A DNA stretch of 54,323 nucleotides from Ectopseudomonas mendocina (GCF_007049795.1 NZ_SCFY01000028.1:1-54323); one strand, 5' to 3'; counted from the first letter of the stretch, positions 1 to 9,083 are shown. Numbers and translations are program-made. Notes: generated from the letters alone by a model not told the origin.

Positions 1-23
1 CGCCCTGGATGTAGCCCATAAAC

Positions 24-57
24 GACAATGCCCGCATCGACTGATGGAGGCATTGTC
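24..57 (-). terminator. Hairpin downstream of cysNC, possible terminator
   Basis: A 9-bp perfect stem (GACAATGCC at 24-32 with GGCATTGTC at 49-57) encloses a second 4-bp stem (catc/gatg). It lies about 75 bases past the cysNC stop and, read on the minus strand, is followed by a weakly T-rich stretch (GTTTA). The U-tract is poor, so calling it the cysNC terminator is an inference. Bases 1-132 contain no other recognisable feature. Confidence 0.4.
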
Positions 58-132
58 TTCAGCTTGCTCTCAGACTGCTAGGTTTTCACACAGTCTGTAA
101 TAAGCGGGGCTCTTCATGCAGCATCGCGAATG

Positions 133-2028
133 TCAGATCGCGCCGCGACTACGCAGCAGATCCAACACCGCCTTGACGCCCTCGTCGACCGACTGCGACT
201 GGGTGTCGATCACCAGATCGGCATCCAGCGGTACATCGTAAGGGAAGCCCTCGCCTGGGATGTTGTCACCACCGGCCGCGTACAGCCCCTGCGGATCACG
301 TTCGGCGCAAATCTGCGGCGACGCCTGCACATAAACGGTCAGCGCACGCTCGCGACCGATCAGCACCTTGGCCTGCTCACGCCCTTCTGCATCCGGGGCG
401 ACGAAGGCGGCCAGGGCAATCATCCCCGCCTCGTTGAACTGACGCGCCACGTGCGCGGCACGGCGCCAGTTCTCGGCACGCCCGGCGCGATCCTGCGGCA
501 GGCCCTTGTTCAGGTCATGACGCAGATTCTGGCCATCGAGCACATATACGGCGCGGCCCATGTCAAACAACTTGCGCTCGACGGCATAGGCCAGGGTGCT
601 CTTGCCGGCGCCAGAAAGCCCCGTGAACAACACGGTAGCCGGCTGCTGGCCAAAGCGCGAGGCGCGCTCCTCGGTAGACACATGGGCCAGGCGGCCGTGC
701 TGTCCGCCGCCATGAGAGACCGGGTCGGCAATGATCATGCCGGCGCCGACGGTACCATTGGTCAGGCGGTCGACGACGATGAACGCACCGGTGGTGCGGT
801 TGTATTCGTAGCCATCCAGAGCAATCGGCGCATCCAGTGCGATCTTGACCCGACCGATCTCGTTGAGCTTCAGCTCGCTAGCGCCCCCCTGCTCCAGGGT
901 ATTCACATCCACACGGTGAACGATGCTCGGGATCGACCCCGGTACATAGCTGGTGGCGCGTTTGATGTCGTACTTCTTGCCCGGCAGCATCGGCTCTTCG
1001 CCCATCCACACCAGCATGGCCTCGAAGCTGTCGGTGACCTGCGGACGATTGTCGGCATGCACCAGCATGTCGCCGCGCGATACGTCGATCTCGTCTTCCA
1101 GGGTCAGGGTGATCGCCTGGCCCGGACCGGCGTGTTCCAGCTCGCCCTCGAAGGTGACGATGGACTTGACCTTGCTGGTCTTGCCCGACGGCAGCGTCAT
1201 GACTTCATCGCCCTTGCGCACGATGCCGCTGGCCAGGGTGCCGGCAAAACCGCGGAAGTTCAGGTTCGGACGGTTGACGTACTGCACCGGGAAGCGCAGG
1301 TCGTCGAAGTTGCGATCACCCGCCACTTCGACGGTCTCGAGAATCTCCATCAGCGACTGCCCGGTGTACCAGGGCGAGCGCTCGGACTTGTTGACCACGT
1401 TGTCACCCTTGAGCGCCGACATCGGCACGAACTCGAGGGTGGTGGGGCGCAGACCGATCTTCTCGGCGAAGGCCAGGTAATTGGCCTTGATCTGCTCGAA
1501 CACGCCCTGATCGAAGTCCTTGAGGTCCATCTTGTTGACGGCCACGACGATGTGTTTGATGCCCAGCAGGGACGCGATGAAGCTGTGGCGCTTGGTCTGG
1601 GTCTGCACGCCGTAACGGGCATCGATGAGGATGATCGCCAGGTCGCAGGTGGATGCACCGGTGGCCATGTTGCGCGTGTACTGCTCATGGCCGGGGGTAT
1701 CGGCGATGATGAACTTGCGCTTGGCGGTACTGAAGTAACGGTAGGCCACGTCGATGGTGATGCCCTGCTCGCGCTCAGCCTGCAGGCCGTCAACCAGCAG
1801 CGCCAGGTCGATGTCATCGCCGGTGGTGCCGACCTTCTTGGAATCCTTGGTGATGGCTTCCAGATGATCCTCGTAGATCATCTTGGAGTCGTGCAGCAGG
1901 CGGCCGATCAGCGTGCTCTTGCCGTCGTCGACGTTGCCGCAGGTAAGGAAGCGCAGCAGTTCCTTGCGCTCGTGCTGGGCCAGGTAGGCGAGAATGTCCT
2001 GGCTGATCAAATCGGATTGGTGACTCAT
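133..2028 (-). CDS. cysNC: Bifunctional sulfate adenylyltransferase subunit 1 / adenylylsulfate kinase
   Basis: CysNC is the GTPase subunit of ATP sulfurylase fused to APS kinase. With CysD it makes APS from sulfate and ATP, driven by GTP hydrolysis, then phosphorylates APS to PAPS for assimilatory sulfate reduction in the cytoplasm. The 631-residue protein starts with an EF-Tu-like GTPase: P-loop GNVDDGKS at 31-38, DTPGH at 110-114, NKMD at 165-168. Beta-barrel domains follow, then the APS kinase domain with its own P-loop GLSGAGKST at 470-478. Length and order match the pseudomonad fused CysNC rather than the separate CysN and CysC of enterobacteria. It follows cysD by 12 bases on the same strand, so the two are almost certainly cotranscribed. 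Confidence 0.97.
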   Translation of the reverse strand: MSHQSDLISQDILAYLAQHERKELLRFLTCGNVDDGKSTLIGRLLHDSKMIYEDHLEAITKDSKKVGTTGDDIDLALLVDGLQAEREQGITIDVAYRYFSTAKRKFIIADTPGHEQYTRNMATGASTCDLAIILIDARYGVQTQTKRHSFIASLLGIKHIVVAVNKMDLKDFDQGVFEQIKANYLAFAEKIGLRPTTLEFVPMSALKGDNVVNKSERSPWYTGQSLMEILETVEVAGDRNFDDLRFPVQYVNRPNLNFRGFAGTLASGIVRKGDEVMTLPSGKTSKVKSIVTFEGELEHAGPGQAITLTLEDEIDVSRGDMLVHADNRPQVTDSFEAMLVWMGEEPMLPGKKYDIKRATSYVPGSIPSIVHRVDVNTLEQGGASELKLNEIGRVKIALDAPIALDGYEYNRTTGAFIVVDRLTNGTVGAGMIIADPVSHGGGQHGRLAHVSTEERASRFGQQPATVLFTGLSGAGKSTLAYAVERKLFDMGRAVYVLDGQNLRHDLNKGLPQDRAGRAENWRRAAHVARQFNEAGMIALAAFVAPDAEGREQAKVLIGRERALTVYVQASPQICAERDPQGLYAAGGDNIPGEGFPYDVPLDADLVIDTQSQSVDEGVKAVLDLLRSRGAI

Positions 2029-2040
2029 GGTGCGCGATCC

Positions 2041-2958
2041 TCAGAAATAGCCCTGACGTTTCTTCTCTTCCATCGAACCAGCCTGGTCGTGGTCGATGAC
2101 CCGGCCCTGACGTTCGCTGGTCTTGGTCAGGAGCATCTCCTGGATGATTTCCGGCAGCGTGGTCGCAGTGGACTCCACGGCGCCGGTCAGCGGGTAGCAG
2201 CCGAGGGTGCGGAAACGCACCATCTTCTTGGTGATGCGCGCCTTCTCTTCATCGGACAGATGCTCGAGGATGCGCTCATCATCGATCATGATCAGCGTGC
2301 CGTTCTTCTCGATCACTTCGCGCTCGGCAGCGAAATACAACGGCACGATCGGGATCTGCTCCAGATAGATGTATTGCCAGATATCCAGCTCGGTCCAGTT
2401 CGACAGCGGGAAGACGCGGATCGACTCGCCCCTCTTCACCTTGCCGTTGTACACGTTCCACAGCTCGGGGCGCTGGTTCTTCGGGTCCCAGCGGTGCTTG
2501 CTGTCGCGGAAGGAATACACACGCTCCTTGGCACGCGACTTCTCTTCGTCGCGACGCGCGCCACCGAAGGCGGCGTCGAAACCGTACTTGTCCAGCGCCT
2601 GTTTGAGGCCTTCGGTCTTCATCACGTCGGTGTGCTTGGCACTGCCGTAGGTGAAGGGATTCATGTCCTGCGCCACACCATCGGGGTTGATGTGGGTGAT
2701 CAGGTCCAGGCCCATCTCGCTGACCATCTTGTCGCGAAAGCTGTACATCTCCTGGAATTTCCAGCGGGTGTCGACGTGCATCACCGGAAACGGCAGTTTG
2801 CCTGGGAAGAATGCCTTGCGGGCCAGATGCAGCATCACGGCTGAATCCTTACCGATGGAATAGAGCATCACCGGGTTATCGAATTCGGCGGCCACTTCAC
2901 GAATGATGTGGATGCTTTCCGCCTCCAGCTGCTTGAGATGGGTCAATTTGTCGAGCAT
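2041..2958 (-). CDS. cysD: Sulfate adenylyltransferase subunit 2
   Basis: CysD is the catalytic ATP sulfurylase subunit; it forms APS and pyrophosphate from ATP and sulfate in complex with the CysN part of CysNC. The 305-residue protein has the PP-loop ATP pyrophosphatase motif YSIGKDSAV at 33-41 and the family's usual length. It is the first gene of a two-gene cysD-cysNC operon on the minus strand. The region 2959-3090 upstream is short, and on the minus strand contains a TATAAG element near 3030 that could be a -10, but no convincing -35 or CysB site was recognised. Confidence 0.97.
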   Translation of the reverse strand: MLDKLTHLKQLEAESIHIIREVAAEFDNPVMLYSIGKDSAVMLHLARKAFFPGKLPFPVMHVDTRWKFQEMYSFRDKMVSEMGLDLITHINPDGVAQDMNPFTYGSAKHTDVMKTEGLKQALDKYGFDAAFGGARRDEEKSRAKERVYSFRDSKHRWDPKNQRPELWNVYNGKVKRGESIRVFPLSNWTELDIWQYIYLEQIPIVPLYFAAEREVIEKNGTLIMIDDERILEHLSDEEKARITKKMVRFRTLGCYPLTGAVESTATTLPEIIQEMLLTKTSERQGRVIDHDQAGSMEEKKRQGYF

Positions 2959-3090
2959 GGCTACTCACGGATTGCTGTTATTGGGCCGGCGGGCCGTGGA
3001 CGAGCGCGCACTCTACCACAGCACCTGCTTATACTCAGGGCGCCGGTTAGATCGAAACGTTCTAGTGTTATGCCTGCCCGTCTGGATGAT

Positions 3091-3849
3091 TCAGACTGGA
3101 TTGGGGCAGTCGATGAACAGGTGCTCGAGGGCGAAACGACGCGCCAGATAATCGCCCAGTGCCTGCACGCCATAGCGCTCGGTGGCATGATGGCCCGCGG
3201 CGATGAAGCTCACGCCATTCTCGCGCGCACTGTGGAAGGTCTGCTCCGAGGCTTCGCCGGTCAAGTACAGGTCGACCCCAGCCGCCACAGCCTGGTCGAT
3301 GTAGCCCTGCCCACCACCGGTGCACCAGCCGACGCGACGGATCAGCCCTTCGCCCTCCACCAGCAGCGGCTCACGCCCGAGCACCTGCTGCACGTGGCGG
3401 GCGAAATCGACGGCGCTCACGGGCTCGGTCAGCGAGCCGACGAGGCCAACGGTACGCGGATTTTCCGGCTCCAGTGGCCCTTCGACGACGATGCCCAACT
3501 GCCGTGCGAGCTGCACGTTGTTGCCCACCTCGGGGTGCACATCCAATGGCAGGTGATAGGCCAGCAGGCTGATGTCGTTGGCCAGCAGCGCTTTCAAGCG
3601 ACGCTGCTTCATGCTAGTGACACAGGGGTTCTCACCCTTCCAGAAATAGCCGTGATGCACCAGCAGCACATCGGCTTCGGCCTCGATCGCAGCCTCGATC
3701 AGCGCCTGACTGGCGGTAACGCCGCTGACAATGCGGCGGACCTGCGGACGCCCCTCGACCTGCAGGCCATTTGGGCAGTAATCACTGATGCGCGACGCAT
3801 TAAGAAAAGCGTCAGCTTCTTCCACTAGCGTGGTCAGGGCAATGGCCAT
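3091..3849 (-). CDS. Nif3-like dinuclear metal-centre protein
   Basis: A 252-residue protein of the Nif3 / YbgI / DUF34 family. The conserved N-terminal NGLQVEG segment (27-33) and the metal-ligand HHG motif (65-67) are present; family structures are toroidal hexamers with two metal ions per subunit. The cellular reaction is not firmly established: GTP cyclohydrolase-like and metal-chaperone roles have been proposed. In Pseudomonas this gene is a regular neighbour of algW and cysD, as here. It is divergent from algW, with about 110 bases between the start codons. Confidence 0.88.
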   Translation of the reverse strand: MAIALTTLVEEADAFLNASRISDYCPNGLQVEGRPQVRRIVSGVTASQALIEAAIEAEADVLLVHHGYFWKGENPCVTSMKQRRLKALLANDISLLAYHLPLDVHPEVGNNVQLARQLGIVVEGPLEPENPRTVGLVGSLTEPVSAVDFARHVQQVLGREPLLVEGEGLIRRVGWCTGGGQGYIDQAVAAGVDLYLTGEASEQTFHSARENGVSFIAAGHHATERYGVQALGDYLARRFALEHLFIDCPNPV

Positions 3850-3902
3850 GAAGATTCCTCACAAGCTGTTGCGGGCCGCTGCCTAATTGGCGAGCACCTC
3901 AC

Positions 3903-3908
3903 TATAAT
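3903..3908 (+). promoter_or_regulatory. -10 element of the algW promoter
   Basis: A perfect TATAAT lies 51 bases before the algW start codon, in the divergent gap between the Nif3-like gene and algW. The hexamer 17 bases upstream (TGCCTA) is a poor -35, so the promoter call rests on the -10 alone. Confidence 0.55.
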
Positions 3909-3959
3909 GCGCCACCTTAAGGGCCGAATTTGGCCCCCGCAACCCTCAGGATTGTCTCG

Positions 3960-5102
<1,143 letters not shown>

Positions 5103-5110
5103 AAACATGA

Positions 5111-5127
5111 GAAAGCCGGCAGTAGCC
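5111..5127 (+). terminator. Remnant 5' half of the algW terminator, cut by the IS
   Basis: Eight bases after the algW stop, GAAAGCCGGC is followed by the tetraloop AGTA and then GCC, the first three bases of the matching 3' arm. The arm should continue GGCTTTC, but the IS4-like element begins at 5128. The sequence reads as a rho-independent terminator interrupted inside its 3' arm. The same arrangement recurs at 54208-54226. Confidence 0.6.
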
Positions 5128-5603
5128 TAATGCCAGTCAGTTAAGCTGACTGGCATTTTTATTTCTGGTCGGATACTTGGACGGCCGGGCTTGACCGCTC
5201 GCGGATAACTGCGATCCTCACGACGATGAGGTAGGACGTAGTGCGTGGCCGAGGCCTGTAGTTCGGCCAGGTAGCGAGGGATGTTGCCTCGCACCGCAGC
5301 GCTGCCCAAACGCTGGCGACCTTGCACGATTGCACTGGGTGCTACCAATGGCTTCTGCCCAGGCAGCATGATGCCCATACGGCTCGCGGCATCCCAGGCC
5401 GACATCCGGCGAAACAACGCCATGGCGATCACGCACCAGATCATGGCTTCAAGAGGGAGACGTCGCTTACGCAGGGTCGCCACTCCCGCCGTTTCCAGTG
5501 CGGTGCTAACTAGGTCTGGATCAAGCAGCGCCCCCAGCTCGTCAAGGGAGTGGGCGGCAGAAGCCACTTCGTGAGTCAGTGCCAAGGCGCGGGAAAGTCG
5601 CAT
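5127..5603 (-). pseudogene. IS4-family transposase remnant (internal deletion, frameshift)
   Basis: The reading frame from the ATG at 5603 begins MRLSRALALTHEV and contains the N-terminal DDE_Tnp_IS4-associated region, including the typical RKRRLPLEAMIWCVI and RMGIMLPGQ segments. After RLGSAAVR (about residue 105) it jumps directly to the C-terminal RREDRSYPRAVK, so the catalytic DDE core is missing. A 1-bp deletion near 5185, relative to the second copy, then shifts the frame, and the normal ending NASQLN is lost. The normal stop would lie inside the terminal inverted repeat. It was presumably functional before the deletion. Confidence 0.85.
5129..5163 (+). terminator. Terminator-type hairpin encoded by the IS left end (copy 1)
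   Basis: AATGCCAGTCAG (5129-5140) and CTGACTGGCATT (5146-5157) pair perfectly over 12 bp with loop TTAAG, followed by TTTATTT. This is a plus-strand rho-independent terminator formed from the terminal inverted repeat. It would end algW transcription at the IS boundary and keep antisense transcription out of the transposase gene. Confidence 0.75.
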
Positions 5604-5605
5604 AA

Positions 5606-5638
5606 AAAATCCGATGCTCAAAACAAGCATCGGATTTT
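5606..5638 (-). terminator. Hairpin guarding the transposase start in IS copy 1
   Basis: AAAATCCGATGCT (5606-5618) and AGCATCGGATTTT (5626-5638) form a perfect 13-bp stem with a 7-base loop. On the minus strand the hairpin runs into TTTTTT just before the transposase ATG, so it can terminate read-through from fur. On the plus strand it also ends in GGATTTT. Such hairpins commonly shield IS transposases from impinging transcription. Confidence 0.7.
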
Positions 5639-5690
5639 CGTTTCAGCGCGCAGAAGCTCAAGCTGTAGTGCTTAACTGACTGGCATTAAC

Positions 5691-5707
5691 CCTAGGGGCG
5701 CCTTTTT
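5691..5707 (+). terminator. Orphan 3' half of a terminator on the right flank of the IS
   Basis: Directly right of the element, CCTAGGGGCGCC is followed by TTTTT. This looks like the loop, 3' arm and U-tract of a terminator whose 5' arm (expected GGCGCCCC) is absent on the left side of the element. The left flank carries the 5' half of a different hairpin. See the breakpoint finding. Confidence 0.4.
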
Positions 5708-5723
5708 GATTGCCGCAGAAGAA

Positions 5724-6128
5724 TCAGCTCTTCTTGCGCACGTACAGCACCAGGTTGTGGTCAACCAGCTCGAAGCCGTGCTCCTTGACGATCTCTTTCT
5801 GGCGCTTCTCGATCTCGGCGTCGAAGAATTCGATCACTTCGCCGGAGTCGACGCAGACCATATGGTCGTGATGGCCGCTATCAGCCAGCTCGAATACGGC
5901 ATGGCCGCCATCGAAGTTGTGACGCACCACCAGGCCAGCAGCCTCGAACTGAGTCAACACGCGGTATACGGTGGCCAGGCCAACGTCTTCACCGGCCTCC
6001 ATCAGCGCTTTGTAGACATCCTCCGCGCTCATGTGGCGGTGCTCGGCGTTATCCAGCATTTGCAGGATTTTGACTCGTGGCAGAGTCACCTTCAGTCCAG
6101 CTTTGCGCAGTTCGTTATTTTCAACCAT
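5724..6128 (-). CDS. fur: Ferric uptake regulator Fur
   Basis: Fur is the iron-responsive repressor that, with Fe(II), binds Fur boxes upstream of siderophore and other iron genes. The 134-residue protein matches pseudomonad Fur almost throughout: N-terminal winged helix (LKVTLPRVKIL, TVYRVLTQFEAAGLV) and the metal-binding dimerisation domain with SGHHDHMVCVD. It lacks the C-terminal CxxC of enteric Fur, as Pseudomonas Fur does. The frame is open to 6143, but the ATG at 6128 (MVENNELR) matches the usual start. Divergent from bamE, as is standard in Pseudomonas. Its 3' end now faces the IS4-like element. Confidence 0.97.
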   Translation of the reverse strand: MVENNELRKAGLKVTLPRVKILQMLDNAEHRHMSAEDVYKALMEAGEDVGLATVYRVLTQFEAAGLVVRHNFDGGHAVFELADSGHHDHMVCVDSGEVIEFFDAEIEKRQKEIVKEHGFELVDHNLVLYVRKKS

Positions 6129-6222
6129 GGTCTGCTTTCTCATGGATGCTGCTTCGCAGCACCCTTCAATACGGGTATGATCCGGGGTTCAAGTTGCCCA
6201 AGATAGTGGAAGTCACCCTCCG

Positions 6223-6741
6223 ATGCAAAAAACCAAGCTCTTGCTGACCAGCCTGTCGCTGACCGGGCTCTTCGCACTCGCCGGTTGTTCATTCCCCGGG
6301 GTTTACAAGATCGACATTCAACAGGGCAATGTCGTGACACAGGACATGATAGACCAGCTGCGCCCGGGAATGACCCGACGCCAAGTGCGGTTTATCATGG
6401 GTAACCCGCTGATCACCGACACCTTCCGTGCCGATCGCTGGGATTATCTGTACAGCATCCAGCCTGGCGGCCGTCAGCGCCTGCAGGAACGCGTCAGCCT
6501 GGTATTCGACGGCAGCGACCAACTGGTTGGCCTGGCCGGCGACTTCATGCCCGGCGTAAGCCGTGACCAGGCGATCATGGGCGAAGGTGGCGACACCAGC
6601 AGTGCTCAGCCGCAAGCCAAACCGCAGGATGAAACGCCGCCAGCGCCCGGCTCGCTGCTGGAGCAGATCCAACGCGAAGTGGATCAGGTCGAAACCGTCC
6701 CGGTACCGACACCTGAGCCGCTGGACACCAATCCGCAGTAA
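6223..6741 (+). CDS. bamE: Outer membrane assembly lipoprotein BamE (OmlA)
   Basis: BamE (OmlA in Pseudomonas) is a lipoprotein of the BAM complex that inserts beta-barrel proteins into the outer membrane. The 172-residue precursor has a signal peptide ending in the lipobox LAGC, with lipidated Cys22. The SmpA/OmlA fold follows, including RPGMTRRQVRFIMGNPLI and the DRWDYLYS strand. The C-terminal 60 residues are proline- and glutamine-rich and probably disordered. It starts 94 bases from divergent fur; sharing of that promoter region is a known Pseudomonas arrangement. Confidence 0.95.
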   Translation: MQKTKLLLTSLSLTGLFALAGCSFPGVYKIDIQQGNVVTQDMIDQLRPGMTRRQVRFIMGNPLITDTFRADRWDYLYSIQPGGRQRLQERVSLVFDGSDQLVGLAGDFMPGVSRDQAIMGEGGDTSSAQPQAKPQDETPPAPGSLLEQIQREVDQVETVPVPTPEPLDTNPQ

Positions 6742-6753
6742 TACGCGGACACT

Positions 6754-6782
6754 AAAAAGCCCGGATCGAATCCGGGCTTTTT
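6754..6782 (+). terminator. Terminator after bamE
   Basis: AAAAAGCCCGGA and TCCGGGCTTTTT form a 12-bp stem with loop TCGAA, 12 bases after the bamE stop. The A- and T-runs on both sides make it usable in both directions, so it also ends the convergent rnfH operon. Confidence 0.9.
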
Positions 6783-6819
6783 CGCATCTGGGCCTGCCTA
6801 GCCTACCGACTCGCCATCA

Positions 6820-7140
6820 TCACGCCGGTTCTTCGCCCTCTTCCCTGGCCTTGGCTTTGGCTGCACGCTGCTTGCGTACCTCCTTTGGATCGGCGATCAG
6901 CGGCCGATAGATCTCGACGCGCTCACCTTCCTCCAGCACTCGCTCTTCCGGTTTGCCTACCGCCTTGCCAAAAATGCCCAGCGGCGCCTGGCTCAGATCC
7001 AGTTCCGGAAAGAACTGCTGCATACCTGAACGCAATGCGGCCTCACGCACCGTGGTGCCGGCCGGTACGGACAAGCGCAGCAGCTTCTGCCGCTCGGCAA
7101 GGGCGTAGACCACCTCAATGGCAATACTGGGCTTATCCAT
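6820..7140 (-). CDS. rnfH: RnfH family protein (RatB-type)
   Basis: A 106-residue ubiquitin-like-fold protein of the RnfH/UPF0125 family. It is named for genes near the Rnf electron-transport complex, but is found in most gammaproteobacteria next to ratA, and its molecular role is unproven. The beta-grasp core runs from IAIEVVYAL to VEIYRPL; a charged tail rich in Lys, Arg and Glu follows. The start at 7140 (MDKPSIAIEV) overlaps the ratA stop by 8 bases in the pattern ATGGATAA, which implies translational coupling. The longer open frame upstream is only ratA read out of frame. Confidence 0.9.
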   Translation of the reverse strand: MDKPSIAIEVVYALAERQKLLRLSVPAGTTVREAALRSGMQQFFPELDLSQAPLGIFGKAVGKPEERVLEEGERVEIYRPLIADPKEVRKQRAAKAKAREEGEEPA

Positions 7141-7567
7141 ACAACTGCTTGGCTCGCTGGCAGAAGGCATCGACCATGGTATTGGCCGCCTGATTGAACA
7201 GCGGCCCCAGCGTGGCACGCACCAGCGGCCCGGCGTAGTCGAAGGTCAGGTCCAGGCTGATCTTGCAGGCCTTGTCACCCAGCGCCTTGAACTCCCAAAC
7301 GCCATGGAGACTGGTGAAAGGTCCTTCCTGCAGATTCATCTCGATACGCTGCCCTGGCTGCAGCACATTGCGCGTGACGAAGCGCTGACCGATGCTGCCT
7401 TTGGCCACTTCGAGGCTGGCCAGCATATGCGTCTCACTGACCTCCAATACCTCACTGGCGCGGCACCAGGGCAGAAACTGCGGGTAACCGGCAACATCGT
7501 TGACGAGATCAAACAGTGCCTGCGCCGGATAAGGCAGTAACGCCGAGCGCTGGATTCGAGTAGCCAT
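7133..7567 (-). CDS. ratA: RatA family START-domain protein (COQ10-like)
   Basis: A 144-residue single-domain polyketide cyclase / START protein. Conserved features include MATRIQRSALLPYPA at the start, NDVAGYPQFLPWC, and the helix QAANTMVDAFCQRA near the end. In E. coli RatA has been described as a toxin that blocks 70S ribosome formation, while the family is also homologous to the ubiquinone-binding COQ10 protein; which role applies here is open. It is the first gene of the ratA-rnfH pair and starts one base after the stop of the NSS transporter, so all three may be one transcript. Confidence 0.9.
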   Translation of the reverse strand: MATRIQRSALLPYPAQALFDLVNDVAGYPQFLPWCRASEVLEVSETHMLASLEVAKGSIGQRFVTRNVLQPGQRIEMNLQEGPFTSLHGVWEFKALGDKACKISLDLTFDYAGPLVRATLGPLFNQAANTMVDAFCQRAKQLYG

Positions 7568-8971
7568 TTACTTGCTCAGCTCCGCGATGAAAACGATCAG
7601 GACGCCGATTGGCGCCACGACGCGAATCAGCCAGAGGGCCAAATTGAACAGCAGCGGGCTTCTGATGGACAGCTCGTCACGCACAGCGTCACGGCTCAAC
7701 ACCCAACCGGCGAACATGGCGAAAGCCAGACCGCCCAGCGGCAGCAGGATACGGCTGGTGAGGTAATCGATGCTGTCGAAGAAGGTCTTGCCGCCTTCGG
7801 CGCCCCACTGCAGCAGATGGAAACCATCCTCGGCGAAAACGAAGAACTTGGCCTCAGCCCAGAGGTTGAACGACAGCACCGTACCCATCCCCACCAGCCA
7901 GCACAGCAGCGCCAGTGCGGCGGTTACCTGCGCGCGACTGCGCCCGGTTTTCTCGACGAAGTAGGCCACGGCCGGCTCCAGCATGGAAATTGAGGAGCTC
8001 CATGCTGCCACGGCCACCAGTACGAAGAAGATCAACCCCATCACCTGACCAAAGGCGATATTGCCGAAGGCAATCGGCAGCGTGACGAACATCAGCCCCG
8101 GGCCACCACCCGGCTCCAGACCGGCGGCAAAGACGATGGGGAACAGGGCCAGGCCCGCCGTCAACGCCACCAGGGTATCGAGCACACCAACGGTCAGTAC
8201 CGTGGCGCCGATCGAAGCCTTCTTCGGCATATAGGCGCCGTAGACCATGATCGAGCCGACACCCACGCTCAGGGTAAAGAACGCATGGCCCATGGCGGCG
8301 AGGATGCCGTCCTGCACCTTGCTCGGATCGAAATGAAAGAGGAAATCGAAACCTTCGCGGAAATGCCCGGTGGTGAAGCTGTAACCCAGCAGCACCAGCA
8401 GCAGCACGAACAGCAGCGGCATCATTATGCGCAGGCTGCGCTCCAGGCCTGCCACCACGCCCTTGGCGATGACGAAGCCGGTCCCCAGCATGAACAGGCT
8501 GTGCCACAAGGTCAGGCGCCACGGGTCGGAAGTCAGACCGCCGAACGCCGCACCTGCGCCATCGGCGCTGATACCGGTGAAGTCGCCACGGCCCATACCG
8601 ATGATGTAATCCAGCGACCAACCCGCCACCACACTGTAGAAGGACAGAATCAGTAGCGCGGCGACCATCCCCATTAGCGCAGCCAGCGACCAGTGCTTGG
8701 AGGCTCCAGCTTCGATCGCCAGACTCTTCATCGCATTGACCGGGCTCTGCCGGCCGCGGCGGCCGATCATGGTTTCTGCCAGCATGATCGGCACACCCAC
8801 CAGGGCAATGCAGAACAGGTACATGACGACGAACGCACCGCCGCCATAGACCCCTGTCATATAGGGGAATTTCCAGATATTGCCGAGACCGACTGCCGAG
8901 CCGGTCGCCGCCAGGATGAATACCCAGCGACTGGCCCAGGCACCGTGAATCGAAACTTTGTCGCTCGCCAT
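7568..8971 (-). CDS. Neurotransmitter:sodium symporter (NSS/SNF) family transporter
   Basis: An integral inner-membrane transporter of the LeuT/MhsT class that couples amino acid (or related) uptake to sodium. The 467-residue protein has about 11-12 hydrophobic helices. The first carries GSAVGLGNIWKFPY, the hallmark unwound helix that binds Na+ and substrate. The frame opens at 9061, but MASDKVSIHGAWASRWVFIL from 8971 is the conventional start; no strong ribosome-binding site is visible there. Substrate cannot be read from the sequence. It lies directly upstream of ratA and divergent from smpB. Confidence 0.88.
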   Translation of the reverse strand: MASDKVSIHGAWASRWVFILAATGSAVGLGNIWKFPYMTGVYGGGAFVVMYLFCIALVGVPIMLAETMIGRRGRQSPVNAMKSLAIEAGASKHWSLAALMGMVAALLILSFYSVVAGWSLDYIIGMGRGDFTGISADGAGAAFGGLTSDPWRLTLWHSLFMLGTGFVIAKGVVAGLERSLRIMMPLLFVLLLVLLGYSFTTGHFREGFDFLFHFDPSKVQDGILAAMGHAFFTLSVGVGSIMVYGAYMPKKASIGATVLTVGVLDTLVALTAGLALFPIVFAAGLEPGGGPGLMFVTLPIAFGNIAFGQVMGLIFFVLVAVAAWSSSISMLEPAVAYFVEKTGRSRAQVTAALALLCWLVGMGTVLSFNLWAEAKFFVFAEDGFHLLQWGAEGGKTFFDSIDYLTSRILLPLGGLAFAMFAGWVLSRDAVRDELSIRSPLLFNLALWLIRVVAPIGVLIVFIAELSK

Positions 8972-9083
8972 TACGGCCAAGACCCCATACTGCGGGAAAA
9001 AAGATCGCACATTGTCGGAGATTAGCGGCATGGGCTCAAGTTTGGCTCGGTAACGCCCCATGGCGCAGGCGCGGACGACTCCC

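Larger units (their letters stand above)
5128..5688 (-). mobile_element. Internally deleted IS4-like element, copy 1
   Basis: The element is 561 bp with perfect 19-bp terminal inverted repeats (TAATGCCAGTCAGTTAAGC at 5128-5146; its complement at 5670-5688). It carries only the N-terminal part and the extreme C-terminus of an IS4-family transposase, so it cannot mobilise itself but could be moved in trans. No direct repeat is seen at the two flanks: left is AGTAGCC, right is ACCCTAGG. Its left 95 bases are almost identical to the copy entering the window at 54227. Inward-facing terminator-type hairpins are present near both ends. Confidence 0.85.

Noticed and set aside
130..2844. A 904-codon open frame on the plus strand opposite cysNC and cysD.
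   Set aside because: It is an antisense shadow: high GC at third positions of cysNC/cysD leaves the opposite frame open. Its protein shows no known domain, has no ribosome-binding site, and cysNC and cysD are unmistakable.
5111..5708. A simple target-site duplication around IS copy 1.
   Set aside because: Left flank (AGTAGCC) and right flank (ACCCTAGG) share only a displaced CCTA, four bases off the junction; this is too short and misplaced to call a duplication.
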